Shown here one piece after another: positions 42,322 to 51,153 of a stretch of DNA of 64,000 nt (within the stretch, counting starts at the first letter, position 1; every line of letters starts with the position of its first letter). The position numbers were made by a program, and so were the translations under genes. This stretch comes from Heliomicrobium undosum (GTDB taxonomy: Bacteria > Bacillota > Desulfitobacteriia > Heliobacteriales > Heliobacteriaceae). The notes beneath the pieces were generated by a model. That model saw nothing but the letters and a program-made list of their open reading frames with translations, made no database searches and had not been told where the DNA came from. The stretch covers positions 124,001-188,000 of the forward strand of contig NZ_WXEY01000005.1 in the NCBI RefSeq assembly GCF_009877425.1. Direction: 5' to 3'.

Positions 42322-43611
42322 TTAGTCGTCCTTGCTTAAGTATTTCACGGGTTGAATCGCTGATCTCGATTTGTCATAATATGTCATAAGATCAATATCC
42401 TTATCATACCACACCTTTTCAATAACCTCGTTCCACATTTTTATATTTGAACCAAAGGAATGATGTTTTTCTACATAGGCCCGTCCTTGGCGACCCAGTT
42501 CTTCTCTCAATCCCGGGCTGATCACTAATTCGCGAAGCTTTTCTTTGAACGTGTAATAGTTAACACTGACTATGGGGCACTCGTCTAAATAAGAATGTTT
42601 ACGAAACAACTGGTGAATCACATCGATCTCAATGTTAGACAGGACCGGCAATCCCAAGGCCATGCCTTCCACTGCGCTTAGAGCATATCCAACGACAAAC
42701 TGTTCGGCCAGAATATCGCATTGTTCCAGCAACAGTCTTACTTCTTTATTTGGCCTGTTCTCTATCAACATGAGACGCACATTGAGCCCCTCGCTCACCA
42801 GTTCCTTGCACGCCTGAATAAGGATCTCCGTTCCTTTAAATCCCTTATGATTCGGCGTGTGGGCGACGATCACTTCCCCGTTCACGCCATCAGCCTGATT
42901 CTTTTTTCGATTGCTGCTCCATTTATCCGTATCAATGGGGTAATACAGGACCGGGAGCATATCCCACCTCGGGAGGCATTCTACATGGACCATGCATCCC
43001 ATAACAAAATCTGCGTTTCTACAAAAGTAATCAATTTGCCTGGAAATTTTGTGCTCCATCTTAGCTAGGTTAGGGTAACACCTCAATAAGGCATGCCTGA
43101 GTTCCAAGTTGCGAATTCGAGAATACACAAAGGAATCACTGCCGTAAGGCATGACGATCGATTTCTTACGGGCGATGCGTAAGAATTGAAGTTCCAGACA
43201 GCGATAGGGGGTTCGGGTCAAGAAACCGCCATCAAAAAAGTAAAAGAAAATATCATACTTTAACAAAGCGTAAAGAAAGACAAAGTAGTCACCCAGCAGA
43301 CGTTTCCATATCCGTCGGGCAGATTGCGGCAGTATTTTAGGTGTAAAATCATCAAGATGCAAATCAAAATCTTCTACACTATTAATTTTATATACATCAT
43401 AGACAATCGTATCACTCTGATACTCCGCATTTCGCATCGCTTGTGACATATATTTTATCGATATAATTGGAGTCGGACCCCAAACGAGCCGGGGCTTTCG
43501 CGGGGTCCCTCCAATACAATTCACTATTCGCAATAGGCATGCTAATAAAAAAGTCAAAGCGATTAACAAAAACCCAACAGACAGGTGAAACGCTAAAAGC
43601 AATTGTCCCAT
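42322..43611 (-). CDS. Membrane-anchored GT4-like glycosyltransferase
   Basis: A protein of 429 residues with an N-terminal membrane helix (LSVGFLLIALTFLLACLLRI) and a second hydrophobic stretch (YFVFLYALLKYDIFFYFFD). The donor half has VIVAHTPNHKGFKGTEILI, CDILAEQFVVGYALSAVEGMALG and a C-terminal REELGRQGRAYVEKHHS. I take ATG 43609-43611, seven bases after GGGGAT; two earlier in-frame starts (TTG 43626, ATG 43617) are possible. It opens the A+T-rich stretch of the locus. Acceptor and sugar are unknown. Confidence 0.8.
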   Translation of the reverse strand: MGQLLLAFHLSVGFLLIALTFLLACLLRIVNCIGGTPRKPRLVWGPTPIISIKYMSQAMRNAEYQSDTIVYDVYKINSVEDFDLHLDDFTPKILPQSARRIWKRLLGDYFVFLYALLKYDIFFYFFDGGFLTRTPYRCLELQFLRIARKKSIVMPYGSDSFVYSRIRNLELRHALLRCYPNLAKMEHKISRQIDYFCRNADFVMGCMVHVECLPRWDMLPVLYYPIDTDKWSSNRKKNQADGVNGEVIVAHTPNHKGFKGTEILIQACKELVSEGLNVRLMLIENRPNKEVRLLLEQCDILAEQFVVGYALSAVEGMALGLPVLSNIEIDVIHQLFRKHSYLDECPIVSVNYYTFKEKLRELVISPGLREELGRQGRAYVEKHHSFGSNIKMWNEVIEKVWYDKDIDLMTYYDKSRSAIQPVKYLSKDD

Positions 43612-43633
43612 CAACATTATCCCCAATTACGCA

Positions 43634-44749
43634 TTATCTTGGCTTTTTTAAAAGCACAGAGATGCCATTAGGATTAGCGTCATTAAATTTATACTCCTTA
43701 CAACCTAGCTCCTCTAACCAACCTGCAATCTCCTGTTCGGTATGTTTCCATGCAAAGTGTGGATGATACCAGTCATAATTAACCATGTTGTTCGTCTCAT
43801 AATCAAATGCTTCGTTCCAAAAACACTTCGCTATACTATAATAAAAAAGCCGTTGAACATCGTGTGTTCCCGCAGGGATGCCAAGTATGTCTATCGGCTT
43901 GTCCAAGGTGATCTTTGCGTTTAAGCGAGATAGCTCTCTACCCAAGTCGGTCAAGGGCTCACAGGCTTTATAGCACTCTTCCGTCGTTAACTTCACAAAC
44001 TGCTCTCGAATATAAGCGTCGCAGAATTCCCTTACCGGCCCCATTTTTTTATACACATAAAAGAAAAAGCTGCCGCCTGGGGCGAGTTTGCCATATAGAC
44101 GCTCAACGCCGCGCTTGGTGGAAGGCGTGTGGTGCAGGACACCGTCAGCAATGATAAAAGTGAAGTACTCATCAGGAAAAGGGAGTTCCATTAAATCTGC
44201 TTGCACGACGAAAACATTATCCAGGTCCCTTGTATTTTCATAGGTTGTTATGGCCGCTTCACTGAGGTCAGCCGCCATCACCGTCCCACCCGTTTGCTCG
44301 GCCATAAACCGGGTGTTAAAACCGGACCCGGGTCCGACCTCTAAAATGCGCTCCTGAGACACGTAAAAATCTTTAAGTTGATCAACAGAGTCCAATCCCA
44401 GTTTTTTAACATACCATCCTAACAGAAATTCACGATGTTTCTCCTCAAAGCCGTAATTTTTAAACCTTGTCCACTTGTCTGAAAAAGTGCCTCTCGTGGC
44501 CTTCACCTCTTCGTCATGAATTGAGGTGAGCCTGCCATCTTGGGAGGCGATGACATCCTTTGTAATTTCGTCCTCTTTATAAAATCCGGAGAGAAACCGG
44601 GGGACCCCCCCCACTACGGGATAGCAGTAACCGTCAGGAGCTTCCAGCAACCCCTGTTCAACCTTATCGTTGGCTTCTCCGTCCGAGTATAGTTTCAGCT
44701 TTTCTCCATTTCGGGGATCGTTCAAGTGAATGTGCATGTTGCGCTTCAC
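43634..44749 (-). CDS. SAM-dependent methyltransferase with Trm112-like N-terminus
   Basis: A 371-residue class I methyltransferase. Residues 1-50 resemble a Trm112p domain (LNDPRNGEKLKLYS, then PDGYCYPVVGGVPRFL). The SAM site is ILEVGPGSGFNTRFMAE, followed by MAADLSEAAI, FVVQADLMELPFPDEYF and ADGVLHHTPS. Such fusions are common in glycan clusters, where they O-methylate sugars. It starts at GTG 44747-44749, overlapping the deacetylase-like stop. GGAG lies 10 bases upstream. Confidence 0.85.
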   Translation of the reverse strand: MKRNMHIHLNDPRNGEKLKLYSDGEANDKVEQGLLEAPDGYCYPVVGGVPRFLSGFYKEDEITKDVIASQDGRLTSIHDEEVKATRGTFSDKWTRFKNYGFEEKHREFLLGWYVKKLGLDSVDQLKDFYVSQERILEVGPGSGFNTRFMAEQTGGTVMAADLSEAAITTYENTRDLDNVFVVQADLMELPFPDEYFTFIIADGVLHHTPSTKRGVERLYGKLAPGGSFFFYVYKKMGPVREFCDAYIREQFVKLTTEECYKACEPLTDLGRELSRLNAKITLDKPIDILGIPAGTHDVQRLFYYSIAKCFWNEAFDYETNNMVNYDWYHPHFAWKHTEQEIAGWLEELGCKEYKFNDANPNGISVLLKKPR

Positions 44750-45459
44750 TCAACATCTACTCCTTCAAATAATTTTACTGTATCGTCCACTGTGTAGGAA
44801 AGCACATCGTATTTTTTCATCTCGCCAATGAGTTCCTCAAAAAAGGATCTCGTCCCGTACCCCGAATAGGCAATCGGGCCGGCTTGACCCAGTTTGTTTC
44901 TATTTTCTTGGTAATATGCCCGGTCCGGTGTATTCAACATTAAGTGAATAGGGTGAAAGTCAAAGACATACACGCCGTCGCCATGAACGGCCGTATCGAT
45001 AATTTTACGCTGAAAAGGGGTATGCTTACTATTTTTCCAGTTCTCAGCCAGCGTAAAATCCATATTATCCATGTAAAAAATGGGCGCTTCCCAGATTCCC
45101 CAAGGGTGCCGGTAGGGTTTAGGATTAGCCAGATTGGGGAGGGTGACCTGACTTATATAGGTATACCCCGCGTTGCGCAAGTGAACCCCAAGCAGTTGAC
45201 TATAGGCGCAGGAATGCGGTCTTATCCCGTCAGAACTATAGGGAAGGGCAGCTTTCAGCTTTGTAATTTCATCTAACCAATCGGCGCCCCAATCCAGCCT
45301 AGGATGAATCGCAATCTCTACGTCTTCGATTCTTTTCTCCAAGTACTCGTAGGGCTGTGTGCAATAAAACGTAGCTTTTCCCGGAATCATGTCAATGGGG
45401 TTTAATTGTTCTAGGTGTTCATTGGATATCCAATCTGTGTCAAAAGTAATGCAGATCAT
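44746..45459 (-). CDS. Polysaccharide deacetylase-like protein (NodB fold)
   Basis: A 237-residue protein whose start ICITFDTDWIS matches the first metal motif of carbohydrate esterase family 4 deacetylases (Asp in FDxD). Then come ATFYCTQPYEYLE, EIAIHPRLDWG (possible metal His) and DGIRPHSCAY. Family 4 enzymes remove N-acetyl groups, which would expose an amine for the adjacent formyltransferase. The C-terminal half differs from classic NodB. It is translationally coupled at both ends (4-bp overlaps), so the trio deacetylase, formyltransferase and methyltransferase is made together. Confidence 0.75.
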   Translation of the reverse strand: MICITFDTDWISNEHLEQLNPIDMIPGKATFYCTQPYEYLEKRIEDVEIAIHPRLDWGADWLDEITKLKAALPYSSDGIRPHSCAYSQLLGVHLRNAGYTYISQVTLPNLANPKPYRHPWGIWEAPIFYMDNMDFTLAENWKNSKHTPFQRKIIDTAVHGDGVYVFDFHPIHLMLNTPDRAYYQENRNKLGQAGPIAYSGYGTRSFFEELIGEMKKYDVLSYTVDDTVKLFEGVDVE

Positions 45460-46397
45460 CGGCGCGCACCCGGAGATATCAGCATTTCACCGCAAGCAAG
45501 CATGGATTGAACCTGGCACCCCTCTAACAGCGTATCACGGAATCTGACTCCGGCTACACGCACCGCGTTTCTGGCACAGGCCACCGTCATTGCAGCGCCG
45601 TCGACGCTAAGAATCTTGCCCGGTTGATCCCAAACACCCTCCACCGGTTCTGACGAGCCTAACAGCTCAATTTCCCCGATTCGACTGACCGTCCTTGCTG
45701 CCGGGTACGATCCATTTGTTAATGCGTTAATGTGACATGCCACCATTTCCGCATCGTCATCCCAATTCACCCAACGGTCATTGGGATAAACAAAGGTATA
45801 ATAAGAAGCTTCCGTATCTTTCTGCGCTCTCCGAGGCAACTCGGCCTTTGTTTTAATCAGAGGCCACCAGTCCTTGAACAGCGCCACAGCCCTGTCAACG
45901 CAACATCCATAAGCCTCCGCGGCAGTTGCGTGCGCTGGGAGCAAAATTGGAACTTGCTCGACAATGTCACCCGTATCAATTCCTGGCGAGATAAAATGCA
46001 GGGTTACCCCAACCGTCTTCTCGCCATTTGCGATAGCATTCACTAATGGCATGCAACCGCGATATTTGGGCAGTAAGGAAAAGTGAAAGTTTAAGCAGGC
46101 TGAACCGGCGGACATGATTGCCTCTTTCTTAAGGATTTTTGCATAGGAGCAAGACAACATAATGTCCGGTTTCCATCGCCTTAGTGTCTCAATCGCCTCG
46201 GGGTTATTGATCGTGTTCGGCTGGATAAAGGGAATATGATGTTCCAGGACAAAATTTTTCAGTGAGAGGCTGTTGCCGTCCACACCAGAATCGTTCGGGT
46301 TTAAAACAGCCAGGAGGTTGGCTTCAGGATCTTGCAGGCAATGGTTGATGACTTCCACCGCCAACCGGTTATTCCCCAATAGTGCTACGTTAATCAT
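45456..46397 (-). CDS. Sugar N-formyltransferase (Fmt-like)
   Basis: A 313-residue N10-formyl-tetrahydrofolate-dependent transferase. The catalytic Asn-x-His...Asp set is visible in NFHFSLLPKYRGCMP and FISPGIDTGDIVEQ, with IMLSCSYAKIL before it. The C-terminal 110 residues match the Fmt C-terminal domain type (ASYYTFVYPNDRWVNW). In O-antigen loci such enzymes formylate 3- or 4-amino sugars. The ATG at 46395-46397 follows AAGGGGATG. The first seven codons of the longer frame are rejected. Confidence 0.86.
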   Translation of the reverse strand: MINVALLGNNRLAVEVINHCLQDPEANLLAVLNPNDSGVDGNSLSLKNFVLEHHIPFIQPNTINNPEAIETLRRWKPDIMLSCSYAKILKKEAIMSAGSACLNFHFSLLPKYRGCMPLVNAIANGEKTVGVTLHFISPGIDTGDIVEQVPILLPAHATAAEAYGCCVDRAVALFKDWWPLIKTKAELPRRAQKDTEASYYTFVYPNDRWVNWDDDAEMVACHINALTNGSYPAARTVSRIGEIELLGSSEPVEGVWDQPGKILSVDGAAMTVACARNAVRVAGVRFRDTLLEGCQVQSMLACGEMLISPGARR

Positions 46398-48051
46398 ATG
46401 AACATCCCCTTGTAGCAAGTAGTGAGGCGATCTGTGCGATATGTTCGTCCTTCACCATCTCATAACCGTAATTCTCTTTGACCCATTGAATCGCTTGAGC
46501 GTGGTAACTGTTTAGATCCATCTTCATTGCTTCGATTAATCTCTCATACACTGTCTGAACAGTGTTGGCCCATAGCACGGGCGGCATTTCTGTAAAAGCC
46601 CATTCATACCAGTTCGCATTGAAATCCATGATGAGCGGTTTCCCGCAGGCTAACGCTGAAGGCGCGATTCCTCCAAAATATCCGTAATACTGGTCGATCA
46701 CGCAATCGGCAGCATTTATCCAATCAATCAGTTCACGAATCTTTAGTGGTTCCAATTCGATAATGTTTTTTTTGATTTTGAGCTCGTCAATCAGGGATTT
46801 TGACTTATCGACATCTTGTCCCCAAAAAGGGATGGCCAAATAGGCGTCGGGGTAATCCTGCAAGTATTGATGAAAGGCGTGAAAGGTTATGTCATTGCCC
46901 TTGATCTCCCAATTTTGTCGCGCCGGCGCGAAAATTAGTCTGCTCTTTTCAGAAATACCATACCTGCTTCTCACAGGCGATGGCGCCCTTTCGTACTTTT
47001 GATCAATCACATGGGGCACAAAAGAATATTTCTTTATGCATAAGTCGTCAACCCGCTTTATGCAATCAGGGTTTGTAATAAACACATGATCGGCTTTGGC
47101 GTAAGCCAGCGCAGTCAATCGAGATACAACATTGTCATCGAAGGGGATGTCCCGGATGGTCCCATGCTCATAGGCGATATACGGTTTAAACCGCATCAAG
47201 AGTGGATAAATCGGATCTGTCGAGTAGGCTTCGACCAAATCATAGTGCTGAAATAAATAAAGGAATTTATTAACGGGAGAATAAAACTGTTCCAGTTCCT
47301 CGACATTCAACTTATCCGGTCTGTCCGGAAAATGCTCGTTGAATTCTCGCACCAATGATTCACAGTGGGCGATATAATCGTCCCACGATACCATCGATAA
47401 AGAACGGCGCCTTTCTCTTGTCCCGCGACCTTGTGAGCGAGTCGCCATTTTTTTAAACCGTTTAAGCACTTTCAATGAGAATATGACGATGGAATTCATA
47501 CACCGGGCTGTAATAAAAAGCAACAAGAGAATCTGCCAAAACGACGTAAATAGAAAGAATACAATAATTTCACTTAATAAACTAAAGTATTCTTTTCTGG
47601 AAATAAATTTTTTAAGTGATTCAATAAAGTGTTTTTTACCGGAGCTAAATGAGCCGTATTTTTTCCGCCATCTAATAAATCGTCTAGACTCTGCTAACAC
47701 CTTCCACCAAAACCCGGCGCGAATAGTATGGTTACGGTTTTTGGAGTCCAAGTACTTAATGCAAAAATTCAATGGACCTTGAACAAACCACTTGGGTCGC
47801 TGAAATCCATTCAAGTCGACTGCTTCCCAATTCGGAAAGAAATCATCTCCGTAATCGCCTCTGAAGTCTGCGTCTTCCCATTCAGGGCATCCCATAACAT
47901 GGTAGTAATCATAGCACAATACATCACAATCTATGCCGTTTCCGTTGATTAACTTCGCGTTATTGTAGGAATTATTGGCGATATTGCCTATATGCAAAAC
48001 TTTGGGATTACGTCCATGGACTTCTCGAAAGCGCTCCAATAGTTGGCTCAT
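46390..48051 (-). CDS. Large GT4-like glycosyltransferase with internal membrane segment
   Basis: A 553-residue protein. The N-terminal KVLHIGNIANNSYNNAKL and the donor half (LIFAPARQNWEIKGNDITF, CVIDQYYGYFGGIAPSALACGKPLI) place it with GT-B glycosyltransferases. Residues 157-196 are strongly hydrophobic (LLSEIIVFFLFTSFWQILLL...) and interrupt the N-terminal domain, so it is probably anchored in the membrane there. The ATG follows AAGGACTATAGGA. The 8-bp overlap with the formyltransferase gene indicates coupling. Confidence 0.82.
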   Translation of the reverse strand: MSQLLERFREVHGRNPKVLHIGNIANNSYNNAKLINGNGIDCDVLCYDYYHVMGCPEWEDADFRGDYGDDFFPNWEAVDLNGFQRPKWFVQGPLNFCIKYLDSKNRNHTIRAGFWWKVLAESRRFIRWRKKYGSFSSGKKHFIESLKKFISRKEYFSLLSEIIVFFLFTSFWQILLLLFITARCMNSIVIFSLKVLKRFKKMATRSQGRGTRERRRSLSMVSWDDYIAHCESLVREFNEHFPDRPDKLNVEELEQFYSPVNKFLYLFQHYDLVEAYSTDPIYPLLMRFKPYIAYEHGTIRDIPFDDNVVSRLTALAYAKADHVFITNPDCIKRVDDLCIKKYSFVPHVIDQKYERAPSPVRSRYGISEKSRLIFAPARQNWEIKGNDITFHAFHQYLQDYPDAYLAIPFWGQDVDKSKSLIDELKIKKNIIELEPLKIRELIDWINAADCVIDQYYGYFGGIAPSALACGKPLIMDFNANWYEWAFTEMPPVLWANTVQTVYERLIEAMKMDLNSYHAQAIQWVKENYGYEMVKDEHIAQIASLLATRGCSYD

Positions 48052-48087
48052 TCCTATAGTCCTTCTTTCAATTCGAGGGACAAAGTC

Positions 48088-49029
48088 TCATTTCCTCGCA
48101 TATTTGTCAGATTCTTTCTCAAAGTAGTTAGCCGCTTGCCGTAAAAAGGCTAAGAATTGTAGAGGGACCTTATTTTCATAGGCTTCATTCAAATAGTTTT
48201 CTATGCACGAATTTACATCTACCGCGCTGGAGTGGTTCTTCTTCCCAATATAAACAAAAATATTGCCTACGACCTTGTCGACCAGAGAATCCAATTTAAC
48301 GGCAAGATCTACAGCCCATTTTGTATGAAGCCTCGAAAAAAAGGGGCTTACAGGGTGGAAAAAGCGATAATAGGATACTTTAAAATGTTTAGTCAGGGTA
48401 TGGTAGAATTCCTTTGGTTCATAGGCATGATGATTATCGCCCAGAGCCGGTTCAGGATACTCCCTAACATGATAACTACTGTATAAAAAATGTCTGAAAT
48501 GCATCAGCGCGCCAGAAAACCACCCCGGTTGAGTCCCAAACTTTTTGTCGCCTACGGGCTCTCTTCCGATAAAACGACCATGTTCATCTAATACCCTGTA
48601 TATTTCTTGTAATGCTTTTTCTAAGTATTCATCAGGCACATGATGCAATACCGAAGAAGCGATCACCATATCAAAAGCTCCCGCTTCAAAGGGCAACGCC
48701 AATACGGACCCGACTCTAAAATCGCCGTCTGGATATTTTTTTTGCGCTTCTGCGATCATGCCGGGAGATAAATCTATCCCCACAAGACACCCTGGAGATT
48801 CTAACCTTTTTAGGTATTTCCATATCGACCCGGGGCCGCATCCGATGTCGAGTATCCGGTCCCCCTTTTGATAATTGTCTTTAATCACATCAAAGAATGA
48901 CTCATCCCAACTATCCATAATAGGATGACCATGATAGTCGGTATCATATCTTTTGCTTATTATATCCTGAATTTCTCTTTCATGATTTTCAAAATCATGC
49001 AGTCGATTATTTTCCAAACTATTACTCAC
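48088..49029 (-). CDS. SAM-dependent methyltransferase
   Basis: A 313-residue class I methyltransferase with the SAM motif ILDIGCGPGSIWKYLKR, GIDLSPGMIAEAQKKY, FRVGSVLALPFEAGAFD and ASSVLHHVPDEYL. The C-terminal 110 residues are specific to this protein. The GTG start at 49027-49029 directly abuts GGAGG; a TTG four codons on, ten bases after GGAGG, is an alternative. It lies 36 bp after the Wzt gene. A chain-end methylation role is proposed in the findings. Confidence 0.85.
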   Translation of the reverse strand: MSNSLENNRLHDFENHEREIQDIISKRYDTDYHGHPIMDSWDESFFDVIKDNYQKGDRILDIGCGPGSIWKYLKRLESPGCLVGIDLSPGMIAEAQKKYPDGDFRVGSVLALPFEAGAFDMVIASSVLHHVPDEYLEKALQEIYRVLDEHGRFIGREPVGDKKFGTQPGWFSGALMHFRHFLYSSYHVREYPEPALGDNHHAYEPKEFYHTLTKHFKVSYYRFFHPVSPFFSRLHTKWAVDLAVKLDSLVDKVVGNIFVYIGKKNHSSAVDVNSCIENYLNEAYENKVPLQFLAFLRQAANYFEKESDKYARK

Positions 49030-49059
49030 CCTCCAAGCAAGTGCTCTCCACTTGCTGCT

Positions 49060-50313
49060 TTATTCAATACGGATCGTCGCTCCAGCATCGAAAACGCCTG
49101 CAAACTTTTGTTCCCCTGATACAGAGAGAGTTTGTACATCGCGAATGATTTGAAGGACGGTAAAGCTGTTATCATTAAAGACTTGCGCAATACCGCCTCC
49201 TAAAAGATAATTTCCTAAGGCGATCTTGCAAGTGAAAGAAAAGGTGATTGTTTTTATTTCTCCCCGCTTGCCCGATACCAACGCGTTTTTCATGATAGAA
49301 TCTAAACCAAATATCTCTATTCCCGTTTCCCTGCTGACTCTAAACCCTGCGCTCATATTACGAATGTCTTTATTAAATTTAATCTTCATTAAGACCGAAT
49401 AAGACTCATTCATAATCAGCGTAGAAACAGGACGCCTGGCAGCGTCAACCATACCGAATTCTATGATCTCTGCATCTAATCTATTTTCTTCTTCTACGAC
49501 AACCGGAGCAACGGTCTGACTATCAATACTCCTTACCTCAAGCCGGGGACCTTGCACCTCCCGCTTGGCTAAGGCATCCCTTTCAGCGGCCAACAGTTGC
49601 TCATACTTATAGCCGGCAATTCGCGTTTCACCGAAATACAGTGTCTCTCCATGGTGTAAAAGCAAGCAACGGGAGCATAGGTCGTACACAGTGCCCAGGC
49701 TATGGGAGACGAAGAAAAATGTGGCGCCCGAGTTCATCATATCCCGAATTCTGCTAAAGCATTTTTCTGCAAAGAGCGCATCGCCGGCGGCCAACGCTTC
49801 GTCAATGATCATGATCTCAGGTTTTACGCTGATGGCCGTGCTAAAGGTGAGTCTCGCCTGCATACCGCTCGAATACGTCTTAAAGGGTTGATCGATGAAA
49901 TCACCCAGCTCGGAGAATTCGATGATCTCATCCAGTCTGTATTCTATTTCTTTTTTCGTCATACCAAGGCACATGCCGCCCATGATAATGTTTTCTCTTC
50001 CGGAGTATTCCGGATGAAAACCGGTGCCTAATTCTAAAATGGCGGTCACTCTTCCATTAACGAGGACGTCTCCCGATGTCTTTTCTAATGTCCCCGCCAA
50101 TATCTTAAGTAAGGTGCTTTTACCCGCTCCATTTCTCCCAATGACACCTACTACTTCACCTTTTTTTACGTCAAATGATACATTTCTCAATGCCCAAAAT
50201 TCTTGATGTTTCGGTTTTCGCAAGAAAACTTCCGTAAACATATCCGACGGCTTTTTGTATAGCTTAAACGCCTTGCTTAAGTCGTTTACTTTAATCGCCA
50301 GTTCAGTAATCAT
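49060..50313 (-). CDS. wzt: ABC transporter ATPase Wzt with C-terminal glycan-binding domain
   Basis: The nucleotide-binding subunit of a polysaccharide exporter, 417 residues. Walker A GRNGAGKSTLLKILAG, signature YSSGMQARLTFS and Walker B IMIIDEALAAGD are intact. The C-terminal 170 residues form a beta-rich domain (GMVDAARRPVSTLIMNESYSV and FTCKIALGNYLLGGGIAQ). In E. coli O9a the equivalent domain recognises the capped end of the chain before export. Its start overlaps the permease stop (ATGA). Confidence 0.92.
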   Translation of the reverse strand: MITELAIKVNDLSKAFKLYKKPSDMFTEVFLRKPKHQEFWALRNVSFDVKKGEVVGVIGRNGAGKSTLLKILAGTLEKTSGDVLVNGRVTAILELGTGFHPEYSGRENIIMGGMCLGMTKKEIEYRLDEIIEFSELGDFIDQPFKTYSSGMQARLTFSTAISVKPEIMIIDEALAAGDALFAEKCFSRIRDMMNSGATFFFVSHSLGTVYDLCSRCLLLHHGETLYFGETRIAGYKYEQLLAAERDALAKREVQGPRLEVRSIDSQTVAPVVVEEENRLDAEIIEFGMVDAARRPVSTLIMNESYSVLMKIKFNKDIRNMSAGFRVSRETGIEIFGLDSIMKNALVSGKRGEIKTITFSFTCKIALGNYLLGGGIAQVFNDNSFTVLQIIRDVQTLSVSGEQKFAGVFDAGATIRIE

Positions 50314-51143
50314 AGCACATCTCCAAAGTAATTCTTGACCTTTCTAAATAACCTGTAACCGAAGTAAAACATCCCGATCGAAATACAGGCGAAGATGAAC
50401 CACGCCCAGGGATGTTCAAAGCCGCCGTAAAAAAGCGCGTCCTGGTATGCCCAGATGGTATAACTGAAGGGGTTTATATATAGTAAAGGCTTTAATAAAT
50501 CAGGAACCCAGTCAGGTAAATAAAAGACTGGGATTAAATAGACACCAATAACAGTCAATACCTGCATAACATCTTTTATGTCTTTAAAATAGCAGCCAAT
50601 TGCAGATAATATAAAGCCCAATCCTGTCATCATGAGAATTTGTAGAGAGAGTAACAGTGGTAAAAAAAGTATTGTCCAAGGTAATGTCTGAGTCTTGATA
50701 AGGATATACACGATGAGAAAGATCATGCCGATCAATTGGGAGATCAGCGTAGCAAATACCCCTTTAACGGGAAGCACCTCAACGGGAAAGACGACTTGCT
50801 TCACTAAGTTTGCACTGGAGTTGACGGCTACGCAGCTTTTAATCAATATTTCCTGAATGGCCATCCATGGAAGAAAACCGACAATGATATAGGCGGTATA
50901 GTCTAAAGGAATTTCCCTTGTGCCTCCAAATTTTATCTGAAATACGTAACTAAAGATGACTAAATAAACAGACAGCAACATCAACGGGTGAAAAACGGCC
51001 CAGGCCGCCCCAAAAATGGAACCGGCATACCGGTCATTGATCTCCCTTTTTGCCATTTGCCAGATTAATTCCCTATGGCGAAACAAAAGTGAAATAGCTT
51101 CCTGTCCGTACCATATAAATCCGCGATGACTGCCTCTAGCCAT
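50310..51143 (-). CDS. wzm: ABC-2 type polysaccharide export permease Wzm
   Basis: The membrane subunit of the exporter, 277 residues, with six hydrophobic helices. It has the family features: ELIWQMAKREINDRYAGSIFGAAW before helix 1, LPWMAIQEILIKSCVAV, and the C-terminal LLYINPFSYTIWAYQDALFY. The ATG at 51141-51143 follows AGGAGATTTAT. With Wzt it moves undecaprenyl-linked glycan across the membrane. As the organism appears to lack an outer membrane, the product is probably an S-layer or wall glycan. Confidence 0.92.
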   Translation of the reverse strand: MARGSHRGFIWYGQEAISLLFRHRELIWQMAKREINDRYAGSIFGAAWAVFHPLMLLSVYLVIFSYVFQIKFGGTREIPLDYTAYIIVGFLPWMAIQEILIKSCVAVNSSANLVKQVVFPVEVLPVKGVFATLISQLIGMIFLIVYILIKTQTLPWTILFLPLLLSLQILMMTGLGFILSAIGCYFKDIKDVMQVLTVIGVYLIPVFYLPDWVPDLLKPLLYINPFSYTIWAYQDALFYGGFEHPWAWFIFACISIGMFYFGYRLFRKVKNYFGDVL

Positions 51144-51153
51144 ATAAATCTCC

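Noticed and set aside
45456-46397. Housekeeping methionyl-tRNA formyltransferase
   Set aside because: The fold and catalytic residues match Fmt, but the gene is coupled to deacetylase and glycosyltransferase genes in an A+T-rich glycan island, so a sugar formyltransferase is more likely.
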